A stretch of 12,157 nt of DNA, from assembly GCA_045592985.1 (NCBI GenBank), contig JAZNVU010000057.1:1-12157 (forward strand), in the 5' to 3' direction. The translations under genes were made by a program, and so were the position numbers. This stretch comes from UMGS172 sp045592985 (GTDB lineage Bacteria > Bacillota > Clostridia > Oscillospirales > Acutalibacteraceae). This document shows, in pieces, positions 1 to 8,706 of the stretch (positions are counted from its first letter, which is position 1; every line of letters begins with the position of its first letter). Under the pieces are notes generated by a model. That model ran no database searches. It saw only the letters and a list, made by a program, of their open reading frames with translations, and was not told where the DNA came from.

Positions 1-1
1 C

Positions 2-2032
2 CTCCGACTTCCTCAACCTAAAAAAGAAAAGGTTGGCGGTCCTGCACCTAATCGTGGCCCTCAGGAAATCCGCCGTGTAGATACACGTGCCAATAACGTA
101 GATATTGAAAAATATAACGAAAAATATGAGAATATTGCGCCCGCAAACACCATGAAGGATACTATGCAGCGCAAACAAAAAATCAAGCAGAAATCACGTG
201 ACCAAAAGCGTCCTCAAAACGCAAAGCGTGAAACCGAGGCTGATCGCATTCGTCGTATGCAGCTCGAGAAGATTAAAAAGACTCCCGTTACCGTTACTGT
301 TGGTGATGAAATCACAGTTGGCGAGCTTGCAGCAGGTCTTAAAAAGACGGCCGCTGAGGTTATCAAGGTGTTAATGAAGCTTGGTGTTATGGCATCTGTT
401 TCACAGACGATCGATTATGATACTGCCGAAATCGTTGTTTTAGAGCTCGGTTGTAAAATTAAAAAAGCGGTTGTTGTTACTATTGAAGAAAGAATTATGG
501 ATGACACCGAGGATACTGCAGAGAGTCTTAAAGAAAGAGATCCTATTGTTGTTGTTATGGGTCACGTTGACCACGGTAAAACTTCACTTCTTGATGCTAT
601 TCGTAATGCAAAAGTAACCTCTACCGAGGCAGGCGGTATTACCCAGCACATCGGTGCTTACCGTGTAAACCACGAGGGTAACGATATCACCTTCCTTGAC
701 ACTCCCGGACACGCAGCCTTTACCTCCATGCGTCAGCGCGGTGCTATGGCTACCGATATAGCCATTCTCGTTGTTGCCGCAGATGACGGTATAATGCCCC
801 AGACCATTGAGGCTATTAACCACGCCAAAGCCGCCGAGGTTCAGATTATCGTTGCTATTAACAAAATGGATAAACCTGAGGCTAACCCCGACCGCATTAA
901 GCAGCAGTTGACCGAGCACGGTCTTGTTCCCGAAGAATGGGGCGGTGATGTTATCTGTGTTCCTGTTTCGGCTAAGACTCACGAAGGTATTGACGACCTT
1001 CTTGCCAATCTTTTGCTGGTTGCCGAAATGCAGGAACTTAAAGCCAACCCCGACCGTCGCGCAAAAGGTGTTGTTATCGAAGCAAGACTTGATAAAGGTC
1101 GCGGTCCTGTTGCTACCCTTCTTGTTCAGAACGGTACTTTGAAATCGGGCGATATCGTTGTTGCCGGCACCACCGTTGGTAGGGTCAGAGTTATGCTTAA
1201 CGAATATGGTAAAACTCTTAAAGAAGCAGGCCCTGCTGTGCCTGTTGAGATTACCGGTCTTGACGAAGTGCCTTCAGCAGGTGATAACTTCGATGCTGTA
1301 TCTGACGAGCGTCTGGCACGTCAACTTGTTGAACAGCGTAAACAGAAGATTAAAGACGATGCCTTTAACGCTGCACAAAAAGTTACACTTGATAACCTGT
1401 TTAGCCAGCTTGAGCAGGGCGAAATGAAAGACCTCAACGTAATAGTTAAGGCTGACGTTCAGGGCTCGGTTGAGGCTGTTAAGGAAAGCCTCGTTAAACT
1501 TTCCAACGATGAAGTGCGCGTCAATGTTATCCACGGTGGCGCAGGTGCAATAAACGAATCCGACGTTATGCTTGCCGCTACTTCGGGCGCTATTATCGTT
1601 GGTTTCAATGTTCGTCCCGACCCTGTAGCAAAAGAGGCCGCCGAACGTGACGGCGTTGAAATGCGTTTGTACAGAGTTATTTACGATTGCATCGACGAGA
1701 TTACCGCCGCTATGAAGGGTATGCTCGCGCCCAAATACCGCGAGGCTACCTTGGGCGAACTCGAAGTTCGTCAGACCTATAAGGTCAGTGGTATTGGTGT
1801 TATTGCCGGTTGCTATGTTAAAAACGGTAAAATCACCCGCGATGCCAAGGTTCGTGTTGTGCGTGACGGTATCGTTGTTGCCGAGGACGAGATTTCTTCG
1901 CTCCGCCGCTTTAAGGACGACGTTAAGGAAGTTGCCGAAGGTTACGAGTGCGGTGTAGGACTCGAAAAGTTCGGTGACATTAAGGAAGGCGATATCTTCG
2001 AAGCATTCTTTATGGAAGAATACCGCGATTGA
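2..2032 (+). CDS. infB: Translation initiation factor IF2 (5' end outside window)
   Basis: GTPase that places initiator fMet-tRNA on the 30S subunit and promotes subunit joining in the cytosol. The frame is open to the first bases of the window, so the Met at 152 is internal and about 50 further residues of the charged, poorly conserved N-terminal extension are visible; the true start lies upstream. Counting from the Met at 152: a basic linker, an IF2-N domain (about 45-100), then the G domain with P-loop GHVDHGKT (137-144), DTPGH (183-187, with the GTPase histidine), NKMD (237-240) and SAK (273-275). The beta-barrel domain II, domain III and fMet-tRNA-binding domain IV follow, ending in a normal C-terminus and TGA. 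It is the first visible gene of the nusA-infB-type operon and is followed by rbfA after 60 bp. Identification is certain; only the N-terminal length is unknown. Confidence 0.98.
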   Translation, partial: LRLPQPKKEKVGGPAPNRGPQEIRRVDTRANNVDIEKYNEKYENIAPANTMKDTMQRKQKIKQKSRDQKRPQNAKRETEADRIRRMQLEKIKKTPVTVTVGDEITVGELAAGLKKTAAEVIKVLMKLGVMASVSQTIDYDTAEIVVLELGCKIKKAVVVTIEERIMDDTEDTAESLKERDPIVVVMGHVDHGKTSLLDAIRNAKVTSTEAGGITQHIGAYRVNHEGNDITFLDTPGHAAFTSMRQRGAMATDIAILVVAADDGIMPQTIEAINHAKAAEVQIIVAINKMDKPEANPDRIKQQLTEHGLVPEEWGGDVICVPVSAKTHEGIDDLLANLLLVAEMQELKANPDRRAKGVVIEARLDKGRGPVATLLVQNGTLKSGDIVVAGTTVGRVRVMLNEYGKTLKEAGPAVPVEITGLDEVPSAGDNFDAVSDERLARQLVEQRKQKIKDDAFNAAQKVTLDNLFSQLEQGEMKDLNVIVKADVQGSVEAVKESLVKLSNDEVRVNVIHGGAGAINESDVMLAATSGAIIVGFNVRPDPVAKEAAERDGVEMRLYRVIYDCIDEITAAMKGMLAPKYREATLGELEVRQTYKVSGIGVIAGCYVKNGKITRDAKVRVVRDGIVVAEDEISSLRRFKDDVKEVAEGYECGVGLEKFGDIKEGDIFEAFFMEEYRD

Positions 2033-2046
2033 TATTAACAAACAAC

Positions 2047-2069
2047 GGGTCGTCTTTTTAAGGCGACCC
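2047..2069 (+). promoter_or_regulatory. Intercistronic hairpin between infB and rbfA
   Basis: A 10-bp stem (2047-2056 with 2060-2069, one G-T pair) closes on a 3-nt T loop. It lies 14 bases after the infB stop and 23 bases before the rbfA start. No T-tract follows, so it is not a standard intrinsic terminator. A role in mRNA processing, 3'-end protection of infB mRNA or partial attenuation is inferred. Confidence 0.55.
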
Positions 2070-2092
2070 ATACTTCAATAAAGGAAAATAAT

Positions 2093-2443
2093 ATGCCAAG
2101 TTTTAGATTAGGAAGGGCGGCAGCCGACATTGAGCGTGAACTTGCCGACCTCTTCAGAGAAATAAAAGACCCGAGAGTGAGCAAACTTTTAAGCATTATA
2201 AAACTTGACCTTTCGGGTGATATGTCATACGCTACCGTTTACGTCAGCGCCATTGAGGGTTATGAAAAAACGGTTGAAAGCGTTAAGGGACTTAAAAGTG
2301 CCGCAGGTTATTTGCGCCGTGAATTGGGTGCAAGGCTGAAACTCCGTAAAACACCCGAACTGCGATTTGTTGCCGACGATTCGATTGAACACAGCGCAAA
2401 AATCGCCAAAATAATAGATTCGTTCGGGGAGGACGGTCAATGA
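2093..2443 (+). CDS. rbfA: Ribosome-binding factor A
   Basis: Small KH-like protein that binds the free 30S subunit and helps mature the 5' end of 16S rRNA, a factor also linked to cold adaptation. The 116-residue product has the normal family length. It starts with the typical short basic N-terminus (FRLGR), has the conserved IKDPRVS segment at about 24-30, a central beta segment, and the RRELG...LRKTPEL segment (about 75-90) in the second half of the KH fold. An AAAGGAA ribosome site precedes the ATG. The last four bases overlap the start of the next gene (ATGA at 2440-2443), indicating translational coupling. Position directly after infB is the usual arrangement in Firmicutes and many other bacteria. 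Confidence 0.97.
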   Translation: MPSFRLGRAAADIERELADLFREIKDPRVSKLLSIIKLDLSGDMSYATVYVSAIEGYEKTVESVKGLKSAAGYLRRELGARLKLRKTPELRFVADDSIEHSAKIAKIIDSFGEDGQ

Positions 2444-3402
2444 TTTGCCGCGAGATAAACGAGGTTGCCGCCGCATCGTTTTTAAAAGAACACGATAATT
2501 TCGTTTTGCTTTGCCATGCTTCGCCCGACGGTGACACTTTGGGCTCGGCGCACGGTCTTTTGGCGGCTTTAAGGCAACTCGGCAAAAAAGCAAAACTTTT
2601 GTGCCCCGACGAAATACCTCAAAAATTCGACATTATAAAGTGCGACCGCGACGGTGATTTTGAGCCTCAGACAGTGGTCGCTGTTGATGTTGCCGACCAG
2701 AAGTTATTAGGCTGTTTACAACAAGAATTTGAAGGAAAAGTTGACCTTTGCATCGACCATCACAGCACCAATACTCGCTATGCCGATTTGCTTTACTGCG
2801 AGTCCGACAGTGCCGCCGCGTGCGAATGTGTTTATAAGGTTGTTAAGGCTTTGGGAGTCGAAATCACTCCTTATATTGCAAGTTGCCTGTACCTCGGCAT
2901 GTCGACCGATACGGGTTGCTTCAAGTTTTCCAACACAACCCCCAGAACCTTGCGTTTTGCCGCTGAACTTATGGAAAAAGAGGCCGCTTTTGTCGAAATA
3001 AATCGCGTGATGTTCGAAACCAAGTCAAAAGAACGCATTGCCATGGAACGCCTTGTGCTCGAAAACATGGAGTTCTATTTTGATGGCAGATGCGCTGTTT
3101 TGACCGTAACTGAGGACATGATAAACTCCACGGGTTGCGACCGCGCCGATTTGGACGGAATTACCGCTATTTCACGTCAGATTGAGGGCGTTGTTATAGG
3201 TATCACCATTAAAGAACAGACCGATGGCAGTTTTAAGGTGTCTTTGCGTACGCACGAACCATATAACGCCGCAGAAATTTGCGCCAATTTTGGCGGAGGC
3301 GGTCATGTAAGAGCAGCGGGTTGCCGTTTTGAGTGTTCTTGTGACAAGGCAAAGAATTTGTTGCTTTCAAAAGTATCCGAGGTATTACCCAATGGAAAAT
3401 GA
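2440..3402 (+). CDS. nrnA: DHH/DHHA1 phosphoesterase, NrnA-like (nanoRNase / pAp phosphatase)
   Basis: Predicted manganese-dependent phosphoesterase of the NrnA family, which degrades 2-5-nt RNA fragments and, in several members, dephosphorylates pAp. The 320-residue length fits the family. Motifs in order: DGD at 30-32 after a conserved His (26), D83 in the AVDVAD strand, the DHH signature at 106-108, STDTG at 155-159, and the DHHA1 substrate-binding GGGGH at 285-289. All metal-binding motifs are present. The start overlaps rbfA by 4 bp and the end overlaps truB by 11 bp, so it is translated as part of the operon. NrnA lies between rbfA and truB in many Firmicutes, supporting this call over RecJ or other DHH families. 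Substrate preference (nanoRNA, pAp or c-di-AMP breakdown products) cannot be decided from sequence. Confidence 0.92.
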   Translation: MICREINEVAAASFLKEHDNFVLLCHASPDGDTLGSAHGLLAALRQLGKKAKLLCPDEIPQKFDIIKCDRDGDFEPQTVVAVDVADQKLLGCLQQEFEGKVDLCIDHHSTNTRYADLLYCESDSAAACECVYKVVKALGVEITPYIASCLYLGMSTDTGCFKFSNTTPRTLRFAAELMEKEAAFVEINRVMFETKSKERIAMERLVLENMEFYFDGRCAVLTVTEDMINSTGCDRADLDGITAISRQIEGVVIGITIKEQTDGSFKVSLRTHEPYNAAEICANFGGGGHVRAAGCRFECSCDKAKNLLLSKVSEVLPNGK

Positions 3403-4282
3403 GAATTTAAACGGTCTTGTTTTGCTTGATAAACCCGAGGGCTTTACATCTTTTAAAGCCGCCGCCGTTTTGCGCCGAATCTACGGCATAAAACGTGTCG
3501 GTCACACCGGCACTTTAGACCCCATGGCAACCGGCGTTTTGCCTATACTTATCGGCAGGTCGACAAGACTTTGCTCGCTTGTTTTAGAGTCGGATAAACG
3601 CTATACCGCAACCGTGAGGTTAGGTGTGACTACTGATTCTTTGGACATTACGGGTGCCGTTTTAAGCCAATGTGAGCCTAATGTTTCGGACGAACAACTA
3701 AGTAAAGCGCTTGCTAACTTTACTGGTGAGTACGACCAGATTCCGCCTATGTTTTCAGCCATAAAAAAAGACGGTGCGAGACTTTACGACCTCGCACGTC
3801 AGGGCGAAGAAGTCGAGCGTACACCCCGTAGAATTAAAATTCATGAAATAAACCTTTTGGAGCGACATGGAGACGAGTTTAAAATCGACGTGCTTTGCTC
3901 AAAAGGTACATATATCCGTTCGCTTGCCGACGATATCGGAAAATTTTTGGGTTGCGGTGCTTGTCTTACCGCTTTAAGACGCACCAAAACCGCACAGTTT
4001 GACATTACACAGTGTGCCACTTTACAGCAGATTGAAGCCGACCCCGACAAGTATCTGTTACCGTCGGAAATGGCGGTTGATTATTTAAAAAAAGTTGACC
4101 TTTCAGAAGGTCAGGCAAGACGGTTTAAAAACGGTGCCGAACTTAGTGCCGACCGTGTAAACCTGCCCAACCCTAAGGATGGCGAACTGTTTCGTGTTAA
4201 ATTTGGGGACAAATTTTTGGGTCTTGCGGAGTATTCCGGCGAAACCGAAACACTTAACACCAAATGTGTTATAGTTCGGTAA
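3392..4282 (+). CDS. truB: tRNA pseudouridine(55) synthase TruB
   Basis: Converts U55 in the T loop of most tRNAs to pseudouridine and can act as a tRNA folding chaperone. The start chosen is the ATG at 3392, giving 296 residues beginning MENENLNGLVLLDKPEGFTS. It has a GAGG ribosome site 9 bases upstream, whereas an in-frame ATG at 3329 would add 21 residues foreign to the family and lie deep inside nrnA. The catalytic motif HTGTLDPMATGVLP contains the nucleophile Asp43. The conserved PPMFSAIKKDG and YIRSLADDIG segments follow, then a C-terminal PUA-like region of about 60 residues. The coding start overlaps the end of nrnA. The 78 bp after the stop hold no recognisable promoter or terminator before the ribF ribosome site. 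Confidence 0.96.
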   Translation: MENENLNGLVLLDKPEGFTSFKAAAVLRRIYGIKRVGHTGTLDPMATGVLPILIGRSTRLCSLVLESDKRYTATVRLGVTTDSLDITGAVLSQCEPNVSDEQLSKALANFTGEYDQIPPMFSAIKKDGARLYDLARQGEEVERTPRRIKIHEINLLERHGDEFKIDVLCSKGTYIRSLADDIGKFLGCGACLTALRRTKTAQFDITQCATLQQIEADPDKYLLPSEMAVDYLKKVDLSEGQARRFKNGAELSADRVNLPNPKDGELFRVKFGDKFLGLAEYSGETETLNTKCVIVR

Positions 4283-4360
4283 TGCATCCACGCAAACTCA
4301 AAACAGTGGCAAATCAAGTTAAATATTTAAGGCTAGAAGTTTTTAAAAAGGAGGAAGATT

Positions 4361-5248
4361 ATGAGCGAGATACAATCGGTCGCCGTTTTTGGCACGTTTG
4401 ACGGACTGCATATGGGTCACCGCGCGGTGCTTAATGCAGCACTGGCTTTTAAAGACCTCTCCCCTGTTGCCATCACCTTTGATGAGCCGCCAAAACGTTT
4501 TGTGTCGGGTGATTTCACCCCCATGCTCATGTCCTCCGACAGAAAAAAAGAACTTTTACGTGAACTGGGGTTTAAGACCATCGAAGTGCTTGACTTTGAG
4601 GAGATAAAGAACAAACCTGCCGAAGAATTTCTGGACGAAATGTTTAAGAAGTTCAATATAAAGGTGGCAGTTTGCGGATTTAACTACCGTTTCGGCAAAA
4701 ACGCCGAAGGCAATGCCGAATATCTCACCTCTTACTGCCACGCACACGGCGCTGAAGCCGTTATCTGTCCTGGCACTCTGTTTTCGGGTCAAATAGTCTC
4801 TTCCACCCTTATTCGCACCCTTATAGCCGACGGCAACATTGATTTTGCCAACACTCTGCTGGATTCGACATTTTCTTTTAAATCCGAGGTTATTTCGGGC
4901 GATAAACGTGGCAGAACTTTGGGTTTCCCCACCATCAATCAACAACTTGACGAAAATCTCGTTGTTCCTAAATTTGGTGTGTATGCATCGACCGTTAAAA
5001 TTAATGGTACACTATACCCCGCCGTTACCAATATTGGTATAAGACCTACGTTTATACTTAAAAAACCGCTGAGTGAAACCCACATCATGGGTTTTGAGGG
5101 CGACCTTTATGGTAAAACAGTTGAAATCGGCTTACTCAAATACCTTCGCGAAGAAACGCGTTTTACAAGCGCTGAATCACTGATAACCGCTGTAAACAGC
5201 GACAAAGAAACAGCATTAATGTGCTTCTCGGAACTAAATAATCAATAA
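4361..5248 (+). CDS. ribF: Bifunctional riboflavin kinase / FAD synthetase
   Basis: Makes FMN from riboflavin and ATP, then FAD from FMN and ATP. The 295 residues match the usual two-domain form. The N-terminal nucleotidylyltransferase domain has GTFDGLHMGH (11-20, with the HxGH signature), the FNYRFGKNAEG segment (107-117) and VSSTLIR (146-152). The C-terminal riboflavin kinase domain has GRTLGFPTIN (184-193) with the PTxN ATP/metal motif, NIGIRPTF (224-231) and FEGDLYGK (245-252). A near-perfect AAAGGAGG ribosome site lies just upstream of the ATG. In many Firmicutes rpsO comes next; here a pyrophosphatase gene follows after 21 bp. That neighbour may help drive the PPi-releasing FAD synthetase reaction, which is inference only. 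Confidence 0.96.
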   Translation: MSEIQSVAVFGTFDGLHMGHRAVLNAALAFKDLSPVAITFDEPPKRFVSGDFTPMLMSSDRKKELLRELGFKTIEVLDFEEIKNKPAEEFLDEMFKKFNIKVAVCGFNYRFGKNAEGNAEYLTSYCHAHGAEAVICPGTLFSGQIVSSTLIRTLIADGNIDFANTLLDSTFSFKSEVISGDKRGRTLGFPTINQQLDENLVVPKFGVYASTVKINGTLYPAVTNIGIRPTFILKKPLSETHIMGFEGDLYGKTVEIGLLKYLREETRFTSAESLITAVNSDKETALMCFSELNNQ

Positions 5249-5269
5249 ATTATAAGAAAGGATGTTTTT

Positions 5270-5800
5270 ATGAACATTTGGCATGACATCAGCCCCAAAC
5301 GTATCAGTCAGAATGACTTTATGGCTGTTATTGAAATCGAAAAAGGTTCAAAATGCAAATACGAGTTGGATAAAGAAACAGGCATTTTGAAACTTGACCG
5401 TATACTCTATACCTCAACTCACTATCCGGCGAGCTATGGTCTTATTCCTCGTACTTATGCCGACGATAACGACCCATTAGACGTGCTTGTTCTTTGCTCT
5501 CAACGTCTTATCCCAATGACATTGGTACGTTGCTACCCCATTGGTGTTATTTGCATGAGTGATAACGGTGCCGCAGATGAGAAAATTATAGCCATTCCCT
5601 ATGATGACCCCACCTACAACACCTATACCGACATTTCGCAGATACCTACCCACATTTTTGAAGAGTGGAGCCACTTCTTTAAGGTATACAAGCAGTTAGA
5701 GGGCAAAGAAACTGCCGTTACCGAAACCAAAAATGCCGAAGAAGCCAAAAAGGTTATTCAAAAAGCCATAGACAGTTATATTGAAAACTATTGCAAATAA
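5270..5800 (+). CDS. ppa: Family I inorganic pyrophosphatase
   Basis: Soluble cytosolic enzyme hydrolysing pyrophosphate to two phosphates with Mg2+, pulling nucleotide-polymerising and adenylating reactions forward. The 176 residues are typical of prokaryotic family I enzymes. The signature DDNDPLDVLV starts at 65, with metal ligands Asp66, Asp68 and Asp71, and Asp103 in the conserved ADEK segment. The KCKYE segment at 28-32 and the YGLIP segment at 56-60 are also family features, as is the FFKVYKQLEGK segment (136-146) near the C-terminus. An AAAGGA ribosome site is 10 bases upstream. The gene starts 21 bp after ribF, so it is probably the last gene of the operon, and it ends just before a strong terminator. 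Clostridia often use other pyrophosphatases (family II, membrane-bound); this one is clearly family I. Confidence 0.95.
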   Translation: MNIWHDISPKRISQNDFMAVIEIEKGSKCKYELDKETGILKLDRILYTSTHYPASYGLIPRTYADDNDPLDVLVLCSQRLIPMTLVRCYPIGVICMSDNGAADEKIIAIPYDDPTYNTYTDISQIPTHIFEEWSHFFKVYKQLEGKETAVTETKNAEEAKKVIQKAIDSYIENYCK

Positions 5801-5835
5801 GAGGAATTTTGGCAAAAGACACTTGAATAAAGTAT

Positions 5836-5878
5836 AGCCTCCGTAACAAATCGTTACGGAGGCTGTTTTTATTTTTTT
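5836..5878 (+). terminator. Strong rho-independent terminator after ppa
   Basis: A perfect 12-bp stem (5836-5847 with 5853-5864) has a 5-nt loop and is followed on the + strand by GTTTTTATTTTTTT. It ends the infB-ppa operon. On the other strand the tail is only weakly T-rich, but the perfect stem could also slow transcription of the convergent methyltransferase gene, whose last codons overlap the T-tract. Confidence 0.93.
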
Positions 5879-6672
5879 CTTAGTTGCCAGAAGGCTACTG
5901 CGCCGGCAGCAGCAACGTTTAAAGAATCAACACCGTGTGCCATTGGGATTTTTACAGTGTAATCGCAGGCTGTGATGGTTGTCTCTTTTAGTCCGTCACC
6001 CTCGGTACCAAGCACTATCGCCAATTTTTTCTCTTTTTCAAGTCTTGGATCATCAATCGAAATAGAATTGTCGTTAAGTGCCATGGCGGCTGTTTTAAAA
6101 CCTGCTTGTTTTAATTCTTTGGTCCAACCGTCGCCAAGATATGTCCATGGAACCTGAAAAACCGTACCCATACTGACCCTTGCCGAACGCCTGTAAAGTG
6201 GGTTACTGCACCCTTTTGTAAGTAGCACTGCCTCCATGCCTAACGCCGCAGCAGAGCGAAAAATAGCACCTAAATTGGTAGGGTTCATAACATCTTCAAG
6301 TACTACAATTCGGCTGAATTTTTGCAATAAATCATTAACCGACGGTAAAGGTCTGCGTTTCATGGCACAAAGCATGCCTCTGGTCAGCATGTATCCTGTA
6401 AGATTAGTCAGAACGTCGAAATCGGCTGTGTATAAAGGTATATCGCCGCAACGCTCTATAACCTCCAGCGTCTCTCCTTTTAAGGTGTTGTTTTCGGCTA
6501 AAAACGATATCGGTTCGTATCCGCCATCGAGCGCACGCATGATAACCTTAGGGCTTTCGGCAATAAAAATACCTTCTTTTTGCATATGGTGGTTAAGCAA
6601 CTGCGCTTCGGTAAGCCTGGCAAAAACATCAAGTTCCGGTGCCGAAAAATCGGTTATTTCAATTGGTTCCAT
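5869..6672 (-). CDS. SpoU/TrmH-family RNA 2'-O-methyltransferase (RlmB-like)
   Basis: SAM-dependent RNA ribose methyltransferase of the SPOUT (trefoil-knot) superfamily, acting on rRNA or tRNA. The 267 residues have an N-terminal SpoU substrate-binding-like part (about 15-100) and the catalytic knot domain. All three SpoU motifs are intact: motif 1 NPTNLGAIFRSA (130-141; Asn133 and Arg139), motif 2 IVLGTEGDGL (219-228) and motif 3 IPMAHGVDSLNVAAAGAV (242-259). The ATG is preceded by GGTGGA. It lies 43 bp downstream of uvrB in the same direction and is probably co-transcribed with it. Its target nucleotide cannot be read from the sequence: RlmB (23S G2251), TrmH and uncharacterised YsgA/TsnR-like members share these motifs, and the N-terminal half looks closer to the YsgA/TsnR type. 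No gene symbol is therefore given. Confidence 0.92.
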   Translation of the reverse strand: MEPIEITDFSAPELDVFARLTEAQLLNHHMQKEGIFIAESPKVIMRALDGGYEPISFLAENNTLKGETLEVIERCGDIPLYTADFDVLTNLTGYMLTRGMLCAMKRRPLPSVNDLLQKFSRIVVLEDVMNPTNLGAIFRSAAALGMEAVLLTKGCSNPLYRRSARVSMGTVFQVPWTYLGDGWTKELKQAGFKTAAMALNDNSISIDDPRLEKEKKLAIVLGTEGDGLKETTITACDYTVKIPMAHGVDSLNVAAAGAVAFWQLRKK

Positions 6673-6715
6673 ACTGCTTTATCCACCACAACGTTTCCAT
6701 AGCACTTTATTTTCA

Positions 6716-8677
6716 TTACTTTCCGCCTCTTAATTTTGATATACGGTTTCTGAGTTCTGCAGCATGTTCAAACTCAAGCAGTTTTGCCGCCTGCCTCATT
6801 TCAACCGTCAGTTTCTTTATCATAAGTTCTCTTTGCTCGCGTGACATCTGTTTTACGTTCAGTTCGCCATCACCCTTAGGTGTTATCTCAATAACATCGC
6901 GGACATCTTTTATAATCGTTTTGGGAACAATTCCGTTAGCGCGGTTGTATTCGTCCTGAATCTCGCGCCTTCTTAAAGTTTCGGTTATGGCACGCTCCAT
7001 CGAAGGCGTTACCGTATCGGCATACATAATAACCTGGCCTTCGGCGTTACGTGCGGCACGACCCACCGTCTGAATAAGCGACGTTTCAGAACGAAGGAAG
7101 CCCTCTTTGTCGGCATCCAAAATAGCCACAAGCGAAACTTCGGGGATATCCAAGCCCTCTCTGAGCAGGTTAATGCCAATAAGAACATCAAATTCGCCCA
7201 AACGCAGTTCTCTTATCAACTTCATGCGCTCGATGGTGTCGACGTCGTAATGCATGTATTTTACTTTGATACCTAAATTGTAAAGGTAATCGGTAAGGTC
7301 TTCCGCCATTTTTTTGGTAAGCGTTGTGACCAACACCCTCTGTCCCTTTTCGGTGCGGATATTGATTTCTGACACCAAATCGTCTATCTGACCGTCGGTG
7401 GGTTTTACGATGATTTCGGGGTCTAAAAGTCCTGTCGGACGGATAACCTGCTCAACCACTTGCGTGGCTTTTTGCTTTTCAAAGTCGCCCGGAGTTGCCG
7501 AAACGTAGATTGCCTGATAAATGTGCTTGTAAAACTCGTCAAACTGCAACGGTCGGTTGTCAAAAGCCGACGGCAAACGGAAGCCAAACTCAACAAGGTT
7601 TTCTTTTCGCTGACGGTCACCGCCATGCATACCTCTGACCTGCGGCAAGGTTACGTGCGACTCGTCGACAAACAGCAAAAAGTCTTGAGGCAGATAGTCA
7701 AGAAGTGTAAACGGTGTACTGCCCGGAGGGCGTCGTGACAAAACGCGCGAATAGTTTTCAACACCTTTGCATGTGCCGATTTCACGTAGCATTTCAACGT
7801 CATACTCGGTGCGCTGACGGATTCGCTGAGCCTCTATTAACTTGCCCTGCTCGGTGAAAACCCTCACCTGCTCTTCCATTTCGTCAAGAATGTCTTTTAA
7901 AGCCGCCTCTTTTTCTTCCTCGGGCACTATATAGTGGCTTGCGGGGTAGATTCCTGCGTGGCCGAGGGTTGATTTTATTTCGCCCGTCAGAGGGTTGATT
8001 TCCGAAAGACGCTCGACCTCGTCGTCAAAAAATTCAACACGTATGGCGGTGTCACCCGAGTAGGCAGGAAAAATTTCAACCACGTCACCGCGTACACGGA
8101 ACTTGTTTCGGGTAAAATTTATGTCGTTGCGTTCGTACTGGAGTTCGATAAGTTTCCGAATTAACTCGTCGCGTTCCTTTTGCATGCCGGGACGCAAAGA
8201 AATGACCATGTTTCGGTAATCAATCGGGTTGCCGAGCGAATAAATGCAGGAAACCGACGCAACAATGATAACGTCGTTACGCTCCGACAATGCACAGGTC
8301 GCCGAATGTCGCAATTTGTCGATTTCATCGTTGATAGCCGAGTCTTTTTCAATATAAGTATCGGTGCCGGGAATATAAGCCTCGGGTTGATAGTAGTCGT
8401 AATAGGATACAAAATACTCCACCGCATTTTCAGGGAAGAATTCGCGGAACTCCGAACACAGTTGTGCGGCAAGGGTTTTATTGTGAGCGAGAACAAGGGT
8501 CGGACGGTTTACTTTTTCGATGATATTTGCCATGGTAAAGGTTTTACCCGAGCCGGTAACACCGAGCAAAACCTGCTCTTTGTCACCCTTTTTGATACCC
8601 TCTACCAACTGCTCTATAGCCTCCGGCTGGTCACCGGTGGGCTTGTAATTACTGTGTAAAATGAACTTGTCCGGCAC
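6716..8677 (-). CDS. uvrB: UvrABC excinuclease subunit B
   Basis: Damage-verifying subunit of nucleotide excision repair: it is loaded by UvrA, opens the DNA with its ATPase and recruits UvrC. The start chosen is the GTG at 8677 (653 residues, MPDKFILHSNYKPTGDQPEA), with AGGAG 8 bases upstream. An in-frame GTG at 8686 overlaps that ribosome site and adds three residues not typical of UvrB. Visible features: Walker A GVTGSGKT (39-46), the beta-hairpin YYDYYQPEAY (92-101), Walker B DESH (338-341), the SATPG helicase motif, the QTVGRAARN motif VI and a C-terminal UVR motif (about the last 40 residues) for UvrC contact. Length is normal. uvrA is not adjacent, unlike many Firmicutes where uvrB-uvrA form an operon. 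I see no GAAC-N4-GTTC LexA box in the promoter. Confidence 0.98.
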   Translation of the reverse strand: MPDKFILHSNYKPTGDQPEAIEQLVEGIKKGDKEQVLLGVTGSGKTFTMANIIEKVNRPTLVLAHNKTLAAQLCSEFREFFPENAVEYFVSYYDYYQPEAYIPGTDTYIEKDSAINDEIDKLRHSATCALSERNDVIIVASVSCIYSLGNPIDYRNMVISLRPGMQKERDELIRKLIELQYERNDINFTRNKFRVRGDVVEIFPAYSGDTAIRVEFFDDEVERLSEINPLTGEIKSTLGHAGIYPASHYIVPEEEKEAALKDILDEMEEQVRVFTEQGKLIEAQRIRQRTEYDVEMLREIGTCKGVENYSRVLSRRPPGSTPFTLLDYLPQDFLLFVDESHVTLPQVRGMHGGDRQRKENLVEFGFRLPSAFDNRPLQFDEFYKHIYQAIYVSATPGDFEKQKATQVVEQVIRPTGLLDPEIIVKPTDGQIDDLVSEINIRTEKGQRVLVTTLTKKMAEDLTDYLYNLGIKVKYMHYDVDTIERMKLIRELRLGEFDVLIGINLLREGLDIPEVSLVAILDADKEGFLRSETSLIQTVGRAARNAEGQVIMYADTVTPSMERAITETLRRREIQDEYNRANGIVPKTIIKDVRDVIEITPKGDGELNVKQMSREQRELMIKKLTVEMRQAAKLLEFEHAAELRNRISKLRGGK

Positions 8678-8706
8678 TTGTCTCACTCCTTTTCGTCATT
8701 TTTATT

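Noticed and set aside
152..154. ATG as start of infB
   Set aside because: The frame is open to base 2 and codes for a typical IF2 N-terminal linker; this Met is internal and the start is outside the window.
584..2071. Minus-strand ORFs across infB (132 and 265 codons)
   Set aside because: They are antisense to conserved IF2 domains, have no family features and arise from the codon bias of infB.
3329..3331. ATG as start of truB
   Set aside because: It lies deep inside nrnA, adds 21 residues not seen in TruB, and the ATG at 3392 has a good ribosome site.
4283..4360. Possible promoter or riboswitch before ribF
   Set aside because: The gap is only 78 bp, has no FMN-riboswitch-like motifs and no convincing -35/-10 pair; ribF is best read as part of the operon.
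8684..8686. GTG as start of uvrB
   Set aside because: It overlaps the AGGAG ribosome site; the GTG at 8677 is correctly spaced and gives the family-typical N-terminus.
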